Shown here: positions 54,188-63,210 of the stretch, one piece after another
Layout of the letters: every line of letters begins with the position of its first letter
How positions within the stretch are numbered: the stretch's first letter is position 1
From: Nitrospirota bacterium
GTDB taxonomy: Bacteria; Nitrospirota; Thermodesulfovibrionia; Thermodesulfovibrionales; UBA6898
Length of the DNA stretch: 64,000 bases
Assembly (NCBI GenBank): GCA_004321925.1
Contig: SCQH01000059.1
Coordinates: forward strand, 1-64,000
Direction: 5' to 3'
Position numbers and translations under genes: made by a program
Notes under the pieces: generated by a model
Databases searched by the model: none
What the model was told of the DNA's origin: nothing
The model's input: only the letters and a program-made list of their open reading frames with translations

Positions 54188-57100
54188 TTATTGAACGACG
54201 AGCATGCCGCTATTCGGGAGCTCCCCGAACATCTCAGGGGCATACAATGCCTCTACCCGTGTTGGCGGAAGCTGAAAATGTCCGGAGTTGTTCAGTCTGA
54301 CGGTATACTCGATCGTCCAGCGGCCCTTTGGGACATAGTCATAATAGGCCCTGAATGACTCTGACGTGCGTTCTTCGAAGGCGGGCCAGACCCACCCCTT
54401 ACGTTCCTCATCATGGGTCATCAGCTCTGAATCCCTTCCGAGACCTGAGCCAAGGATATGAGATCCGGCCGGTATCGGATCGTTCAGCACGACCCACGTC
54501 ATGTCAGCCTGCGCCTCAAGATCAAGGCGCACCCTGACGACATCCCCCCGGCTCCAGGGCCCCGCTGTGCTCCGCCCGACTGGTGTCAGCGTTTTCCTGA
54601 TCGTGTACCCTGACGACAGTGGTCCTTTCAGAGGAATTGCTGCGAGGCTCTGTATTGTTATCCAGGGTCTGCCGGTGCCATGATGTGCAATGGTCAGGTC
54701 TGCTTTGCTCTTCGGAAAACCGAGAGTGATGCTCTTTCCGCCGGCTGCATCCTTCCAGTCAACCGGCCTTTCTCTGGCCTCAAGAACCATTGAGGTGGTG
54801 CCGCTGACGACGGTCGATTCATACTTCTTCGAGAAGGCCTCAAAGGCAAGGACCCCCCAGGCATTTGCGGTCGTTGTTTCCCACCTGCCGCGTTGCTGCC
54901 GGTTGAGCGTCCCCCGGATGAGCCGGGGGATCTCCTCCTTCCACAGATTGAAGTTCATCAGGAGAAGCGGAACCCTGACGGCATTAAGGTCCCCTGAGAC
55001 CATCAGCCACCAGAGATTGTCAGTTCTTTCGGTTGACAGGGTCAGGGTTGTGCCCTGGAGATTCAGGCGGGACCTGAGTATCTGCTCAGTCTCCCTTAAT
55101 TTCCGGTCGCGTTCAGGGATCTCCCTGACCCGAAGAAGGATGCTCATCCAGTCTATCAGCGCAGATGAAGGCCAGAGGTTCGGCTCTATGCTGAGCGATC
55201 TGATCTGCTTCAGGTCTGCCTTTTTGCTGCGTGAAAGGGCCTCAAGGGCAGCCAGTTTCCTCAGCGGAAGGTCAGCCGTTGAGACCGCCGAATAGCGCCC
55301 GAGCTTTCCCGAGACAAAATTCAGAAGGGCCTCGGTCATCCGGTCTTTGAGTCCTGAGGGGATCTCCCACCCTGCCTCATCAGAGATAGAAAGGACATAG
55401 GCGGTCAGCACATCGCTCCCCTGTCTCATTGAGGGAAAATATTTCAGGAGACCCTCCGTATCCATATATGCGGGCAATTCACCCAGAAGGCTCTTCCAGA
55501 GGTTCTGATCGCGCAGCGCTATTGCCTTTGATACCTTCTGCTCCATGCAGGTATACGGATACTGCTTCATGAACCGGCTGACCCCGCTGAGGCCGTCGGC
55601 AAGTCTCGGCCTGAATGAAATAGCCAGACCTCCTTTCCCTGCAACAGCATCAGAAGGTCTTTCAACAGAAAGCCGCAGCTGATTGTCAAGCTGGAGCATG
55701 GTCGCCTGGAACGTCTGGACAGGCAGGGCGTCCCTGACCTGCTGTTTTATCTTCAGGTGATCAGAGGCCTTTCCGCTCTTCTCCTGAGCTGCTACCTCGA
55801 AAAGAAGCGAATCCTCTCCATGAGGGACCTGTATATCCCATCCAAACTCGCTGGCCTGTCCGGCCTGAAGGGAAATTGAGAGGGGATCGAGTTCAGCGCC
55901 CGCTGTTGAGACCTTCCCCCTGATCTCAAGATCCATGGAGCGGACAGAGGCGTTTCGCGCAGTAAATCCTGCCCTGAACCGGTCGCCTTCCCGCACAATT
56001 CTTGGCAGTCCGGAGAAAAGGATGAGGTCCTGTGAAGTTCTTATCGAGGTCTCCCCGGTGCCGAAGAGGCCGGAACTGCCCTGTGCCACCACCGCGATCC
56101 TGAAGCCGGTCAGGGAATCGTTCAGCGGGACCTCCACGAATGCTTCTCCTTTATCGTCAAGTGTAACGCGGCCTTTCCAGTAGAGGAGGGTGTCAAACAG
56201 CTCCCTGGTGGTCTGTTTCCCGCCGCCGCCGCCATGAGGCTGCGATTTTAGACCGTAATGTCTCTTGCCCACGACCTGCATCTGTGCGGTCGAGGTCTTC
56301 AGTTCATATCCTCTCCTGCCCATCATGGCGTCCAGAAGCCCCCAGCTTTTATTGGGCATAAGTTCCAGGAGCCCCTCATCGACCGCGGATATGGCAGCTT
56401 CGCTGCCTTCCGGAGGGACTCCCCCGGAGGCTGTTCTCACCGCTATCTTCACCTGTGCCTTCTCTCGTGTTCGATAGACGGCCTTATCTGTCGAAACCTG
56501 GATCTTAAGTTCATGGTTCCGCCAGCCGACATTGATCTCGGAAATACCGAGTTTGAATGCCGGCTTTCCAAGATCGATGAGCGCCGTTGTCTTTTCGCCT
56601 GCCATCCTTCCCCTGACGCAGAGGACGGAGACAAAGACATTCGGCGCATAACTGCCCTTGACCGGTATCTGTATGACCGGGTCCTTGCCTGATATTTTCC
56701 TGACGAAGGTGTCGATGATGCCCTCTCGCTCGACCGTTATCAGGGCTGTTGCATCTCTGAAGGGCATCCTCACCTGGAAATGAGCAGTATCACCCGGTTC
56801 GTAGCGCTTCTTCTCCGGCAGGAGATCGATCCGGTCGTTGTCTGATACATCAAACCACCACTCACCCTTGCCGGCGATCCAGATCTCCTGATGGACCGTT
56901 GACGGATTCCTGTCCTTATCTTCCGACCGGGCCTGAATGATGACACTTCCGGAAACCGGGGATCGCGTCTCACAGATCAGAAGTCCCTGTGAGTCTGTCC
57001 GGCCTTCGCAGAGATGTCCGGCGAGTTTTATTTCGGTTGCATGCTCATATGCATAGAAGCCCCCGACGAGCCTCTTGCGGTGTGAATAATATTTTTTCTG

Positions 57101-60037
57101 GAAGAGGTCGGCACTGACCATCACCCCGGCAGCCGGCCTGCCGTCAAGGTCCAGCGCTGCGACGCTGAATTTAAAAGATTCCTTTGATGATGTCCAGGAA
57201 TCAGGTCTGATGCCGAGTATCAGGGCAGAGGGGTAGAGCGGGATCCGTGAGGAGACCGTCTGGACCTCACCGTTGGGGTCCCTGAACTCGAGCTCGGCAA
57301 AAAGATTATGCGGCCGGGTGATCCCGGGCAGTCCCTTTATGGTCGTCCTTGCGCTCCCTGCGCTGTCGAGCTTAATGTTCATGGTCTGCATTTTGAACGA
57401 GCGTGTTTCGCCTCCGGGACCGCCGGGATCTCCTTCATGATCGGATGCAGTGCGGGTTAGGCCCGCTTCCACGATACCGTTTGCGAAGGTGTACCCGTCG
57501 TAATCATCAAAATGTATCTGTCGCGGCTGCACCTGGCTTCTCAGGGTAGCGGTCATTTCAGAGGCGCCCCCTCCTGAGAGGTAAGAAACGAGCAGGTCCA
57601 GGTCAGTTTCAGATGCCTGTATCAGCGGGCCCCTGCTCTGTTGAATGATGCCCTTCATGAGCGGTACCCTGAATTCTTCGACCCTGAAATTGGCCGAATT
57701 CCAGCCCTCCGGAGGATAATATTCATCTCCGTCCACTTCGGCGGTTCCCGCTGCCCTGTTCTTATCGGGGGAATTCTTCACCAGCAGGACCATATAATTA
57801 CCGAGCCTGGACTCCTGAGGTATTTTCCAGGTCGTTTCAGCAGTCCCCTTTTTGTCCCACTTCAGCGGAAATTCATAATGCTGGTTGCTCCCCTGGTGAT
57901 AGATAACAGCTTTCTGAGGCAGGTCAGAAGTGGCGGGAAAAGCAAAGCCTGAGGAGGTCTGCCGCCTGATGATATGTTTCATATGCAGCGTATCGCCGGC
58001 CCTGAGCAGGCTGCGGTCAAGGACGGTATGTGCCCTGGCAGAAGCCTGGTCCGAGGCCCAGGGGAGGTTATAGCGCCAGGGTTCGATCCCGTTGTCCCAA
58101 CTTGAATGCAGAAATGTCATATCATCTTTGGTCCGCGCAAAGATGAACAGTCCGCGCTGTATCCCTGCAAGCGCAGGTGAGGCCTCCCGGTAGTTGGTCT
58201 CACCTGCACAGGAGGTCAGGTCCTCCTCGGCCGGCAATCCCGACTTGATCAATGCGATCCCGTTTTTTCCGGTCATGCCTTTCCATATCTGTTTCCCGGT
58301 GCAATCCCTGATCGAGACTGCAGCATCGCTGACCGGTTCAGCCTTGTCAAGCGTGGTGACCCATACCAAAGAGGACTCACGGCCCCATTTGAAATGGGCA
58401 GAAAGGTTCGTGACCAGTGCAGCTGTTGGGACATACAGGGAGCTCTTCCGGTCTTTGAGGAGAGATGCTCCCAGGATGCGGCTTTCCATCTCGACGATAT
58501 AGACCCCGGGCTTCTTCAGCGGGATGCCGACCACTTCAAAGGCCTTTGCACCGCCCGGCTTTGGCAGGCTGAAATCCCTGACAGCACCCGCGCCCTTGAG
58601 GATCGACGTGGTGCGTTCTGCGGAAGCAACCAGCTTCAGCCAGTCAATGATCTTCTCATCCTTTTCCTGTCCTACATTGCGAAGCCTTCCTTTGAGCTCT
58701 TCCTGATAGCGCTTCAGGTTCTCTTTTCCCGGATCTGACTGGACTGCAGGGGGCACCCTTCCGGCGCCGGCGGATTTGACGGACTGGCCGGCCTTATTGG
58801 CGTCGGTCGTCCTCTCGGTCTGTTCTGCGACCTCAAGGGAACGTGTCATGATCTCCGGTTCGAGATTCCTGAGCGTCACGGGAAGCGCAGCATGTTCCAT
58901 GAGCTCAATGATGCCAAAGCGTGCCGGAAACTTCGCAAGCGGCGGGAAGGAGTCTGTTTTGACACTCAGGGGAAAGCTCTTGCTGTTGCTGAGCTTCCTG
59001 CCTGCATCGTCCTGGAGGTCTTTTGGCATTTCAAGGACGAACGACGAACTTTCCGGGAATGGTCCCTTGAAGGTGAGGGTCTGCACAAAGGATTGCGTCC
59101 CCGGCAGAGCGCTTTCTTCTTCAGCCTCTTCAGGCGATTGATGACGGGGTGATATGGTTGGTCTGTAGACCTTATTGTCCCCCCTGATGACAATTTTCCG
59201 TGCGGTATCCCATGATACCGGAGCGGTGAACGCTATGCGCATCGGCAGGATCGGGATGCAGTTGGCCTTTGCATTCTCCCGTTCGCAGCTGAAGCTCGCG
59301 CGGAAGGCGCTACGGGCCCTGAAAGAGAGCTTTTGGTCCTCAGTGGTCTTCATGCCGCTCTGTGTCATGATGCCCTTACCCCAGATAAGGGTCACCCGGG
59401 ATCTGTTCGGAAAGTGCTGCCTGCACTGCAGGACAACGACCGGCAGTTCTTTGAGGTGACGGAAATTGGGCTGCCCCAGGATATCCTCTTTTTCCTTTCC
59501 GCTGAAAACTCTGACGCCGACGGTCTCATGCACGCCCTCGATGGAGCAGCGGGTGTGCGGCTCAATGCTGCCTATCAAGGGTTCTGCATCGAGAGCAAGG
59601 ACAAAGACCTGGTCCTCGTCGATCTCTTCACCTTTGCCGGGGAGATGCGTTATGATATTCGGTCCACCAGTCGAAAAAATGAAGGTCCTCCGGCCTGACA
59701 TGGGCTTGCCTGACAGGACCTTGAAATCCGGCTTAAGACTGAAGCTGCAGCTGACACCCGCAGGCAGGTCCCGGTCAAAATCATATACCCAGGTTCTGCT
59801 GTCGGCCCACCTGCCATGACCTTTTTCAGAACAGGTCATGGCAAATGGATCAGCGAGGCTGGGGTTCCCAAAGGCTACGGCCTGCTCGGAAAAACGTGCT
59901 GTTGCCTGTCGTATGCCTTTCACCATGCCCTCGGGCGAGAACATTTCGATCAAGGCATTGTCCGCGGCAGCAGCAGGCAGAAGCAGAGTTAACAGGTGCA
60001 GTCCAGTCATGAATACAAGCAATATCCGGTGTCTCAT
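54188..60037 (-). CDS. Bacterial alpha-2-macroglobulin with thioester motif
   Basis: A 1949-residue periplasmic protein, longer than the usual about 1650 of the E. coli YfhM type. It starts with a type I signal peptide (LLLPAAAA, no lipobox), has MG domains with many beta strands, the A2M central part (PLNDSLTGFRIAVVA-like VEVPLNDS...) and the thioester motif CMEQ with C1497 in PYTCMEQK. A thioester together with pbpC fits the YfhM class that traps proteases when the outer membrane is damaged. The bait region cannot be placed with confidence. Upstream (60038-60285) I see no other gene. Confidence 0.9.
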   Translation of the reverse strand: MRHRILLVFMTGLHLLTLLLPAAAADNALIEMFSPEGMVKGIRQATARFSEQAVAFGNPSLADPFAMTCSEKGHGRWADSRTWVYDFDRDLPAGVSCSFSLKPDFKVLSGKPMSGRRTFIFSTGGPNIITHLPGKGEEIDEDQVFVLALDAEPLIGSIEPHTRCSIEGVHETVGVRVFSGKEKEDILGQPNFRHLKELPVVVLQCRQHFPNRSRVTLIWGKGIMTQSGMKTTEDQKLSFRARSAFRASFSCERENAKANCIPILPMRIAFTAPVSWDTARKIVIRGDNKVYRPTISPRHQSPEEAEEESALPGTQSFVQTLTFKGPFPESSSFVLEMPKDLQDDAGRKLSNSKSFPLSVKTDSFPPLAKFPARFGIIELMEHAALPVTLRNLEPEIMTRSLEVAEQTERTTDANKAGQSVKSAGAGRVPPAVQSDPGKENLKRYQEELKGRLRNVGQEKDEKIIDWLKLVASAERTTSILKGAGAVRDFSLPKPGGAKAFEVVGIPLKKPGVYIVEMESRILGASLLKDRKSSLYVPTAALVTNLSAHFKWGRESSLVWVTTLDKAEPVSDAAVSIRDCTGKQIWKGMTGKNGIALIKSGLPAEEDLTSCAGETNYREASPALAGIQRGLFIFARTKDDMTFLHSSWDNGIEPWRYNLPWASDQASARAHTVLDRSLLRAGDTLHMKHIIRRQTSSGFAFPATSDLPQKAVIYHQGSNQHYEFPLKWDKKGTAETTWKIPQESRLGNYMVLLVKNSPDKNRAAGTAEVDGDEYYPPEGWNSANFRVEEFRVPLMKGIIQQSRGPLIQASETDLDLLVSYLSGGGASEMTATLRSQVQPRQIHFDDYDGYTFANGIVEAGLTRTASDHEGDPGGPGGETRSFKMQTMNIKLDSAGSARTTIKGLPGITRPHNLFAELEFRDPNGEVQTVSSRIPLYPSALILGIRPDSWTSSKESFKFSVAALDLDGRPAAGVMVSADLFQKKYYSHRKRLVGGFYAYEHATEIKLAGHLCEGRTDSQGLLICETRSPVSGSVIIQARSEDKDRNPSTVHQEIWIAGKGEWWFDVSDNDRIDLLPEKKRYEPGDTAHFQVRMPFRDATALITVEREGIIDTFVRKISGKDPVIQIPVKGSYAPNVFVSVLCVRGRMAGEKTTALIDLGKPAFKLGISEINVGWRNHELKIQVSTDKAVYRTREKAQVKIAVRTASGGVPPEGSEAAISAVDEGLLELMPNKSWGLLDAMMGRRGYELKTSTAQMQVVGKRHYGLKSQPHGGGGGKQTTRELFDTLLYWKGRVTLDDKGEAFVEVPLNDSLTGFRIAVVAQGSSGLFGTGETSIRTSQDLILFSGLPRIVREGDRFRAGFTARNASVRSMDLEIRGKVSTAGAELDPLSISLQAGQASEFGWDIQVPHGEDSLLFEVAAQEKSGKASDHLKIKQQVRDALPVQTFQATMLQLDNQLRLSVERPSDAVAGKGGLAISFRPRLADGLSGVSRFMKQYPYTCMEQKVSKAIALRDQNLWKSLLGELPAYMDTEGLLKYFPSMRQGSDVLTAYVLSISDEAGWEIPSGLKDRMTEALLNFVSGKLGRYSAVSTADLPLRKLAALEALSRSKKADLKQIRSLSIEPNLWPSSALIDWMSILLRVREIPERDRKLRETEQILRSRLNLQGTTLTLSTERTDNLWWLMVSGDLNAVRVPLLLMNFNLWKEEIPRLIRGTLNRQQRGRWETTTANAWGVLAFEAFSKKYESTVVSGTTSMVLEARERPVDWKDAAGGKSITLGFPKSKADLTIAHHGTGRPWITIQSLAAIPLKGPLSSGYTIRKTLTPVGRSTAGPWSRGDVVRVRLDLEAQADMTWVVLNDPIPAGSHILGSGLGRDSELMTHDEERKGWVWPAFEERTSESFRAYYDYVPKGRWTIEYTVRLNNSGHFQLPPTRVEALYAPEMFGELPNSGMLVVQ

Positions 60038-60285
60038 TGACCCTCCTCATTCAGTTCCAGGGATAGGGATGTTCAAAGCTACTGTACGTCGTGTTAATGA
60101 TTTATATACGCTATCCTTACGATTAAATCAATCCCTAATATGGGATATCCCTCTGCTGAGCTGCCGCCCTTCATGCTCGACGGGAGGAACAGACCCATGC
60201 ACTGCAGGGTGGACATGAGATATCACCGGTGCCCCGGATCAAAGAAGGGCAGAACGAAACTCTAAAATTATAATTTGACGTTGAC

Positions 60286-60606
60286 ATGCTAATGGCAAAT
60301 AGTCAAAATATGCCGACTATGAGAGTGATCGGCATCCTGATATTGATCTCAACGAGCCTTATGCTGTTCTCACCTTTCAGTATGACCATGGTCCTTTCCC
60401 CTGAATCTGACATTGCGTGCATCGTTACCCTTGATGTCTGCCATGCCACGGATGCCACAGGGTCGGTATATTCTGATCTGCCTGCATTTTGTGAAAAGAC
60501 CTTCAGTCTGGCCCCGCTGCAATCTTTGCAGTTCATTGAGATACAGAACCCCCTGGTGCTTTCCCGCAATATCCCTTTTCTGGAAGAACGTCCCCCAAGA
60601 GTCTGA
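60286..60606 (+). CDS. Small exported Cys-containing protein, unknown function
   Basis: A protein of up to 106 residues with one hydrophobic signal-like segment (VIGILILISTSLMLFSPF) and then a short mature part with three cysteines (SDIACIVTLDVCHA..., FCEK). I do not recognise it. Start is uncertain: ATGs at 60286, 60292, 60310 and 60319 are all in frame, none with a ribosome site; 60319 starts directly on the signal peptide. It is upstream of the Tat-exported cytochrome and could share its function. Confidence 0.5.
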   Translation: MLMANSQNMPTMRVIGILILISTSLMLFSPFSMTMVLSPESDIACIVTLDVCHATDATGSVYSDLPAFCEKTFSLAPLQSLQFIEIQNPLVLSRNIPFLEERPPRV

Positions 60607-60650
60607 CCCGCAGTTCCGAAGTTCAGTGAGTTGAGTTAGGTTTTCCCCGA

Positions 60651-60743
60651 GGAGAGTCCGTACGGACTTTACTCCCCTTACTGCTCGGCTCCACTTCGGA
60701 GATCTTTGTCATGAAATATTTCTGTTGTGGAGCCACTTTTTTT
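60651..60743 (+). promoter_or_regulatory. Structured leader with mutually exclusive hairpins before the cytochrome gene
   Basis: First hairpin: GGAGAGTCC (60651-60659) with GGACT and CTCC (60664-60675), loop GTAC. Second: CTCC (60689-60692) with GGAG (60698-60701). Third: GGCTCCAC (60687-60694) with GTGGAGCC (60727-60734), followed by seven T (60737-60743). The second and third share the CTCC, so only one can form. The third is a plausible terminator stem. The gene starts 24 bases later. It may be only the 3' end of the previous gene. Confidence 0.4.
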
Positions 60744-60766
60744 ACTAAATCATTCAAGGAGATAAG

Positions 60767-61546
60767 ATGAAAGAACAGATATCCAGAAGGAACGTTATTA
60801 AAGGTGCAGGAATGGTAGCAGTCGGTGCGGCATTGGCCGGTATGGGCGGGCTGATCACAAAGGCTGAGGCCAAGGGCGGATCCACCGAGAAATGGCCGTG
60901 GCCGTATGAAAAGCTCGACCCCGAAAAGACCGCAGAGCTGGCTTATAATGAGTGGTACCGGGTATTCTGCGGAGCGGCGGTCATCAGCAGCGTTTTCAGT
61001 CAGCTGCGCGACAGGATCGGCGAACCGTATAAATCGTTTCCTATTGACGCCTATGTTTTTCTCGAGGGTGGAATGGTCGGCTGGGGCACGGTCTGCGGTT
61101 CCAATGCCGGCGCAAACATCGTCTCAAATATGATCGTCGGGCCGCGGATCGCGGGGCCTGAGTGTGAGAACGGAGCAGCGATCGGGGCGGATGCGCTGGA
61201 GTGGTACTCAGAGACCAAGCTGCCGACATTCATTCCCCGTGAACCCCGGCAGAAATCAAAGATCATCCAGACGGTGAGTAATTCACCTCTGTGCCATGTC
61301 TCGGTCGGCAAATGGATGAAGGAATCCGGCTATGCCCTTGGCAGTCCGGAGAGAAAGGATCGCTGCGCCAGGGTCGCCGCAAGTGTTGCCTTTAATCTCG
61401 TCAAGGATCTCAATGCCTGGAAGGACGGGACCTACAAGCAAAAATCCAGCTGGAAGCCCGCAAGCAACTTTGGGATCACGGGCCAGCAAAACTGCACTGA
61501 ATGCCACGGTGCGAAGATCCCGACCCCGCCTTTGGCAAAAAAGTAG
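60767..61546 (+). CDS. Tat-exported split-Soret-type cytochrome c
   Basis: A 259-residue periplasmic protein. It has a Tat signal (SRRNVIK, residues 6-12, then a mild hydrophobic stretch), conserved cysteines C68, C110, C133, C176 and C200 in the pattern of the C_GCAxxG_C_C / split-Soret family (FCGAAVISSVF, VCGSNAGA, LCHVS), and one heme c motif CTECH (243-247) near the end. Split-Soret cytochromes of sulfate reducers hold stacked hemes at a dimer interface; their electron partners are not settled. AAGGAG lies six bases before the ATG. Next gene encodes the NosL-barrel protein. Confidence 0.82.
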   Translation: MKEQISRRNVIKGAGMVAVGAALAGMGGLITKAEAKGGSTEKWPWPYEKLDPEKTAELAYNEWYRVFCGAAVISSVFSQLRDRIGEPYKSFPIDAYVFLEGGMVGWGTVCGSNAGANIVSNMIVGPRIAGPECENGAAIGADALEWYSETKLPTFIPREPRQKSKIIQTVSNSPLCHVSVGKWMKESGYALGSPERKDRCARVAASVAFNLVKDLNAWKDGTYKQKSSWKPASNFGITGQQNCTECHGAKIPTPPLAKK

Positions 61547-61551
61547 ATCTT

Positions 61552-61592
61552 CCTGTTGCGATGGGTGGGACTGTCCCGCCCATCGCAACAGG
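61552..61592 (+). promoter_or_regulatory. 19-bp intergenic hairpin between the cytochrome and the NosL-barrel gene
   Basis: Arms 61552-61570 and 61574-61592 pair over 19 positions with one T-G wobble and a CTG loop. There is no T-run after it, so it is more likely an mRNA processing or stability element than a terminator. Confidence 0.55.
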
Positions 61593-61625
61593 ACAACTAA
61601 ATCTTTCTGTCAGGAGAAGAAGAAT

Positions 61626-63137
61626 ATGACCTCATCCTTCGGGAAAAGACCTTTCGGGCATCATGGTATGAGTCGGACAATTGTTGCATTCCTTTTGATG
61701 ATTCTGGGCAGCTTGGTCGCTGCTGCATCCTTTGCCGCTGCGGGAGCGGTCGAGGGCCCTCAGGCCTGCGGGCAGTGCGGGATGGACAGGACCGTCTTTG
61801 CACAAAGCCGCATGCTGATAAGCTATACTGACGGGACAACGGTCGGGGTCTGCAGCCTCCATTGTGCTGCTGCCGAACTGAAGCAGAACAGGGGCAAGCA
61901 CGTGAAAGCGCTCATGGTTGCCGATTACCCGACCAAGGAGCTGACCGATGCAAAGAGTGCAGTATGGGTGGTCGGAGGTTCGAAGCAGGGTGTTATGACT
62001 TCTGTTGCCAAATGGGCCTTTGCAAAGGAAGAGGATGCCGGGAAGTTCGTGCAGGAATATGGCGGAAAGCTCACCTCCTTTGAGCATGCGATGAAGACTG
62101 CCGAGGGTGAAGCCAGCGGCGCCAGCGGGACGAAACATGGGGGGCACTCCCACACAGGACACGGCATGGGTCCGGGATCTCAAATGCTCTTCAATCCGGG
62201 TTTCGGTGACGATATCTATCATACCCACCCGGCCGGTATGTGGATGGTCACTTACAAGTTCATGCATATGAACATGGACGGTCTGCGTGACGGCACAACA
62301 AACGTAGACCAGGACAGTGTCGGCTTCAAAAGGCCCACCCCCTACACGTATATGATGATCCCAACCTCCATGACGATGGACATGCATATGCTGATGCTGA
62401 TGTATGGGGTCACCGACCGGTTTACGCTGATGACCATGGCAAACTACCAGTCCAACAAGATGGAAATGCTGATGGACATGGGCCCGAAGAAGCCCATCAC
62501 CCGTGAAGACCCCATGAGGACCGAGGGCCTCGGCGACATTGAGCTCAGAGGTATATATAAGATCAATGAACATCTGGCCGGCAGCCTCGGCCTCAGCCTG
62601 CCTGCTGGCAGTATCAGTGAGACGGTGATCATGATGAAGAAGGAATACCGGGCTCCGTATGATATGCAGCTCGGATCGGGCTCATATGACCTTAAACCGG
62701 CGATAACGTACAATGGCCTCAGCGACGATGCCTTGTGGAACTGGGGAGCGCAGGCTATGTATACCTGGCATACGGCAAAGAACAGGAACGACTGGAGCTT
62801 CGGCGACAGCCTCAAGGTGAGCGGCTGGCTTCAGCGCGCCCTTGGTCCCGCAACCACCTGGCTGCGCCTTGCCTATAACAATACGGAACGGATCACGGGA
62901 CAGGACGCTGAGATCGAAAAGCTCATCCATCCGGTAACAGGAATGGGGGCGCCGACACCTGATGCCGACCCCCGTAACTATGGTGGTCAGCGGCTTGACG
63001 GTGCGCTCGGCGCAAGCTATCAGAGGGGGCCCTTCAGCCTTGGCGTCGAAGGCGGTCTGCCGGTCTATCAAAAACTGAACGGGCTGCAGCTGAAGACCAC
63101 CTGGTTCCTCAATGTCGGATTGCAGATGATGTTCTAG
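61626..63137 (+). CDS. NosL-type copper-binding domain fused to an outer-membrane beta-barrel
   Basis: A 503-residue exported protein from ATG 61626 (GGAGAAG upstream); a longer open frame overlaps the previous gene and is rejected. Signal segment (about 17-42), then a NosL-like domain (about 45-160) with CGQCGM (C48, C51, M53) and CSLHC (C76, C80), a His/Gly linker (about 168-185, KHGGHSHTGHGMG), and a C-terminal region (about 186-503) of beta strands ending in WFLNVGLQMMF, a typical outer-membrane barrel end. The barrel part is very rich in methionine (MHMNMDG, MTMDMHMLMLM). I infer a copper-binding outer-membrane protein. NosL domains usually are stand-alone lipoproteins, so the fusion is unusual. 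Confidence 0.78.
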   Translation: MTSSFGKRPFGHHGMSRTIVAFLLMILGSLVAAASFAAAGAVEGPQACGQCGMDRTVFAQSRMLISYTDGTTVGVCSLHCAAAELKQNRGKHVKALMVADYPTKELTDAKSAVWVVGGSKQGVMTSVAKWAFAKEEDAGKFVQEYGGKLTSFEHAMKTAEGEASGASGTKHGGHSHTGHGMGPGSQMLFNPGFGDDIYHTHPAGMWMVTYKFMHMNMDGLRDGTTNVDQDSVGFKRPTPYTYMMIPTSMTMDMHMLMLMYGVTDRFTLMTMANYQSNKMEMLMDMGPKKPITREDPMRTEGLGDIELRGIYKINEHLAGSLGLSLPAGSISETVIMMKKEYRAPYDMQLGSGSYDLKPAITYNGLSDDALWNWGAQAMYTWHTAKNRNDWSFGDSLKVSGWLQRALGPATTWLRLAYNNTERITGQDAEIEKLIHPVTGMGAPTPDADPRNYGGQRLDGALGASYQRGPFSLGVEGGLPVYQKLNGLQLKTTWFLNVGLQMMF

Positions 63138-63145
63138 GTGAAACG

Positions 63146-63177
63146 ATCCTCTTCTGCGGCGTGGCGAAGAAGAGGAT
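63146..63177. terminator. Hairpin between convergent genes
   Basis: ATCCTCTTCT (63146-63155) and AGAAGAGGAT (63168-63177) form a perfect 10-bp stem between the NosL-barrel gene and the minus-strand DUF2318 gene. No clear T-run. Confidence 0.45.
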
Positions 63178-63210
63178 ACGGGAAGTGAAAGGAAAGGCGA
63201 CGGCCCTGCC

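Noticed and set aside
59838-60218. Plus-strand frame that leaves the alpha-2-macroglobulin gene and covers part of the gap
   Set aside because: No start with a ribosome site and no protein-like composition; most of it is antisense to the signal peptide region.
60649-60766. RNase P RNA, because GAGGAGAGTCCG resembles the start of RNase P
   Set aside because: Only about 120 bases are available before the next gene and no other conserved RNase P segment is seen.
61632-62573. 313-codon minus-strand frame opposite the NosL-barrel gene
   Set aside because: Antisense to a gene with signal peptide and copper motifs; its His-rich look comes from the complement of Met codons (ATG read as CAT).
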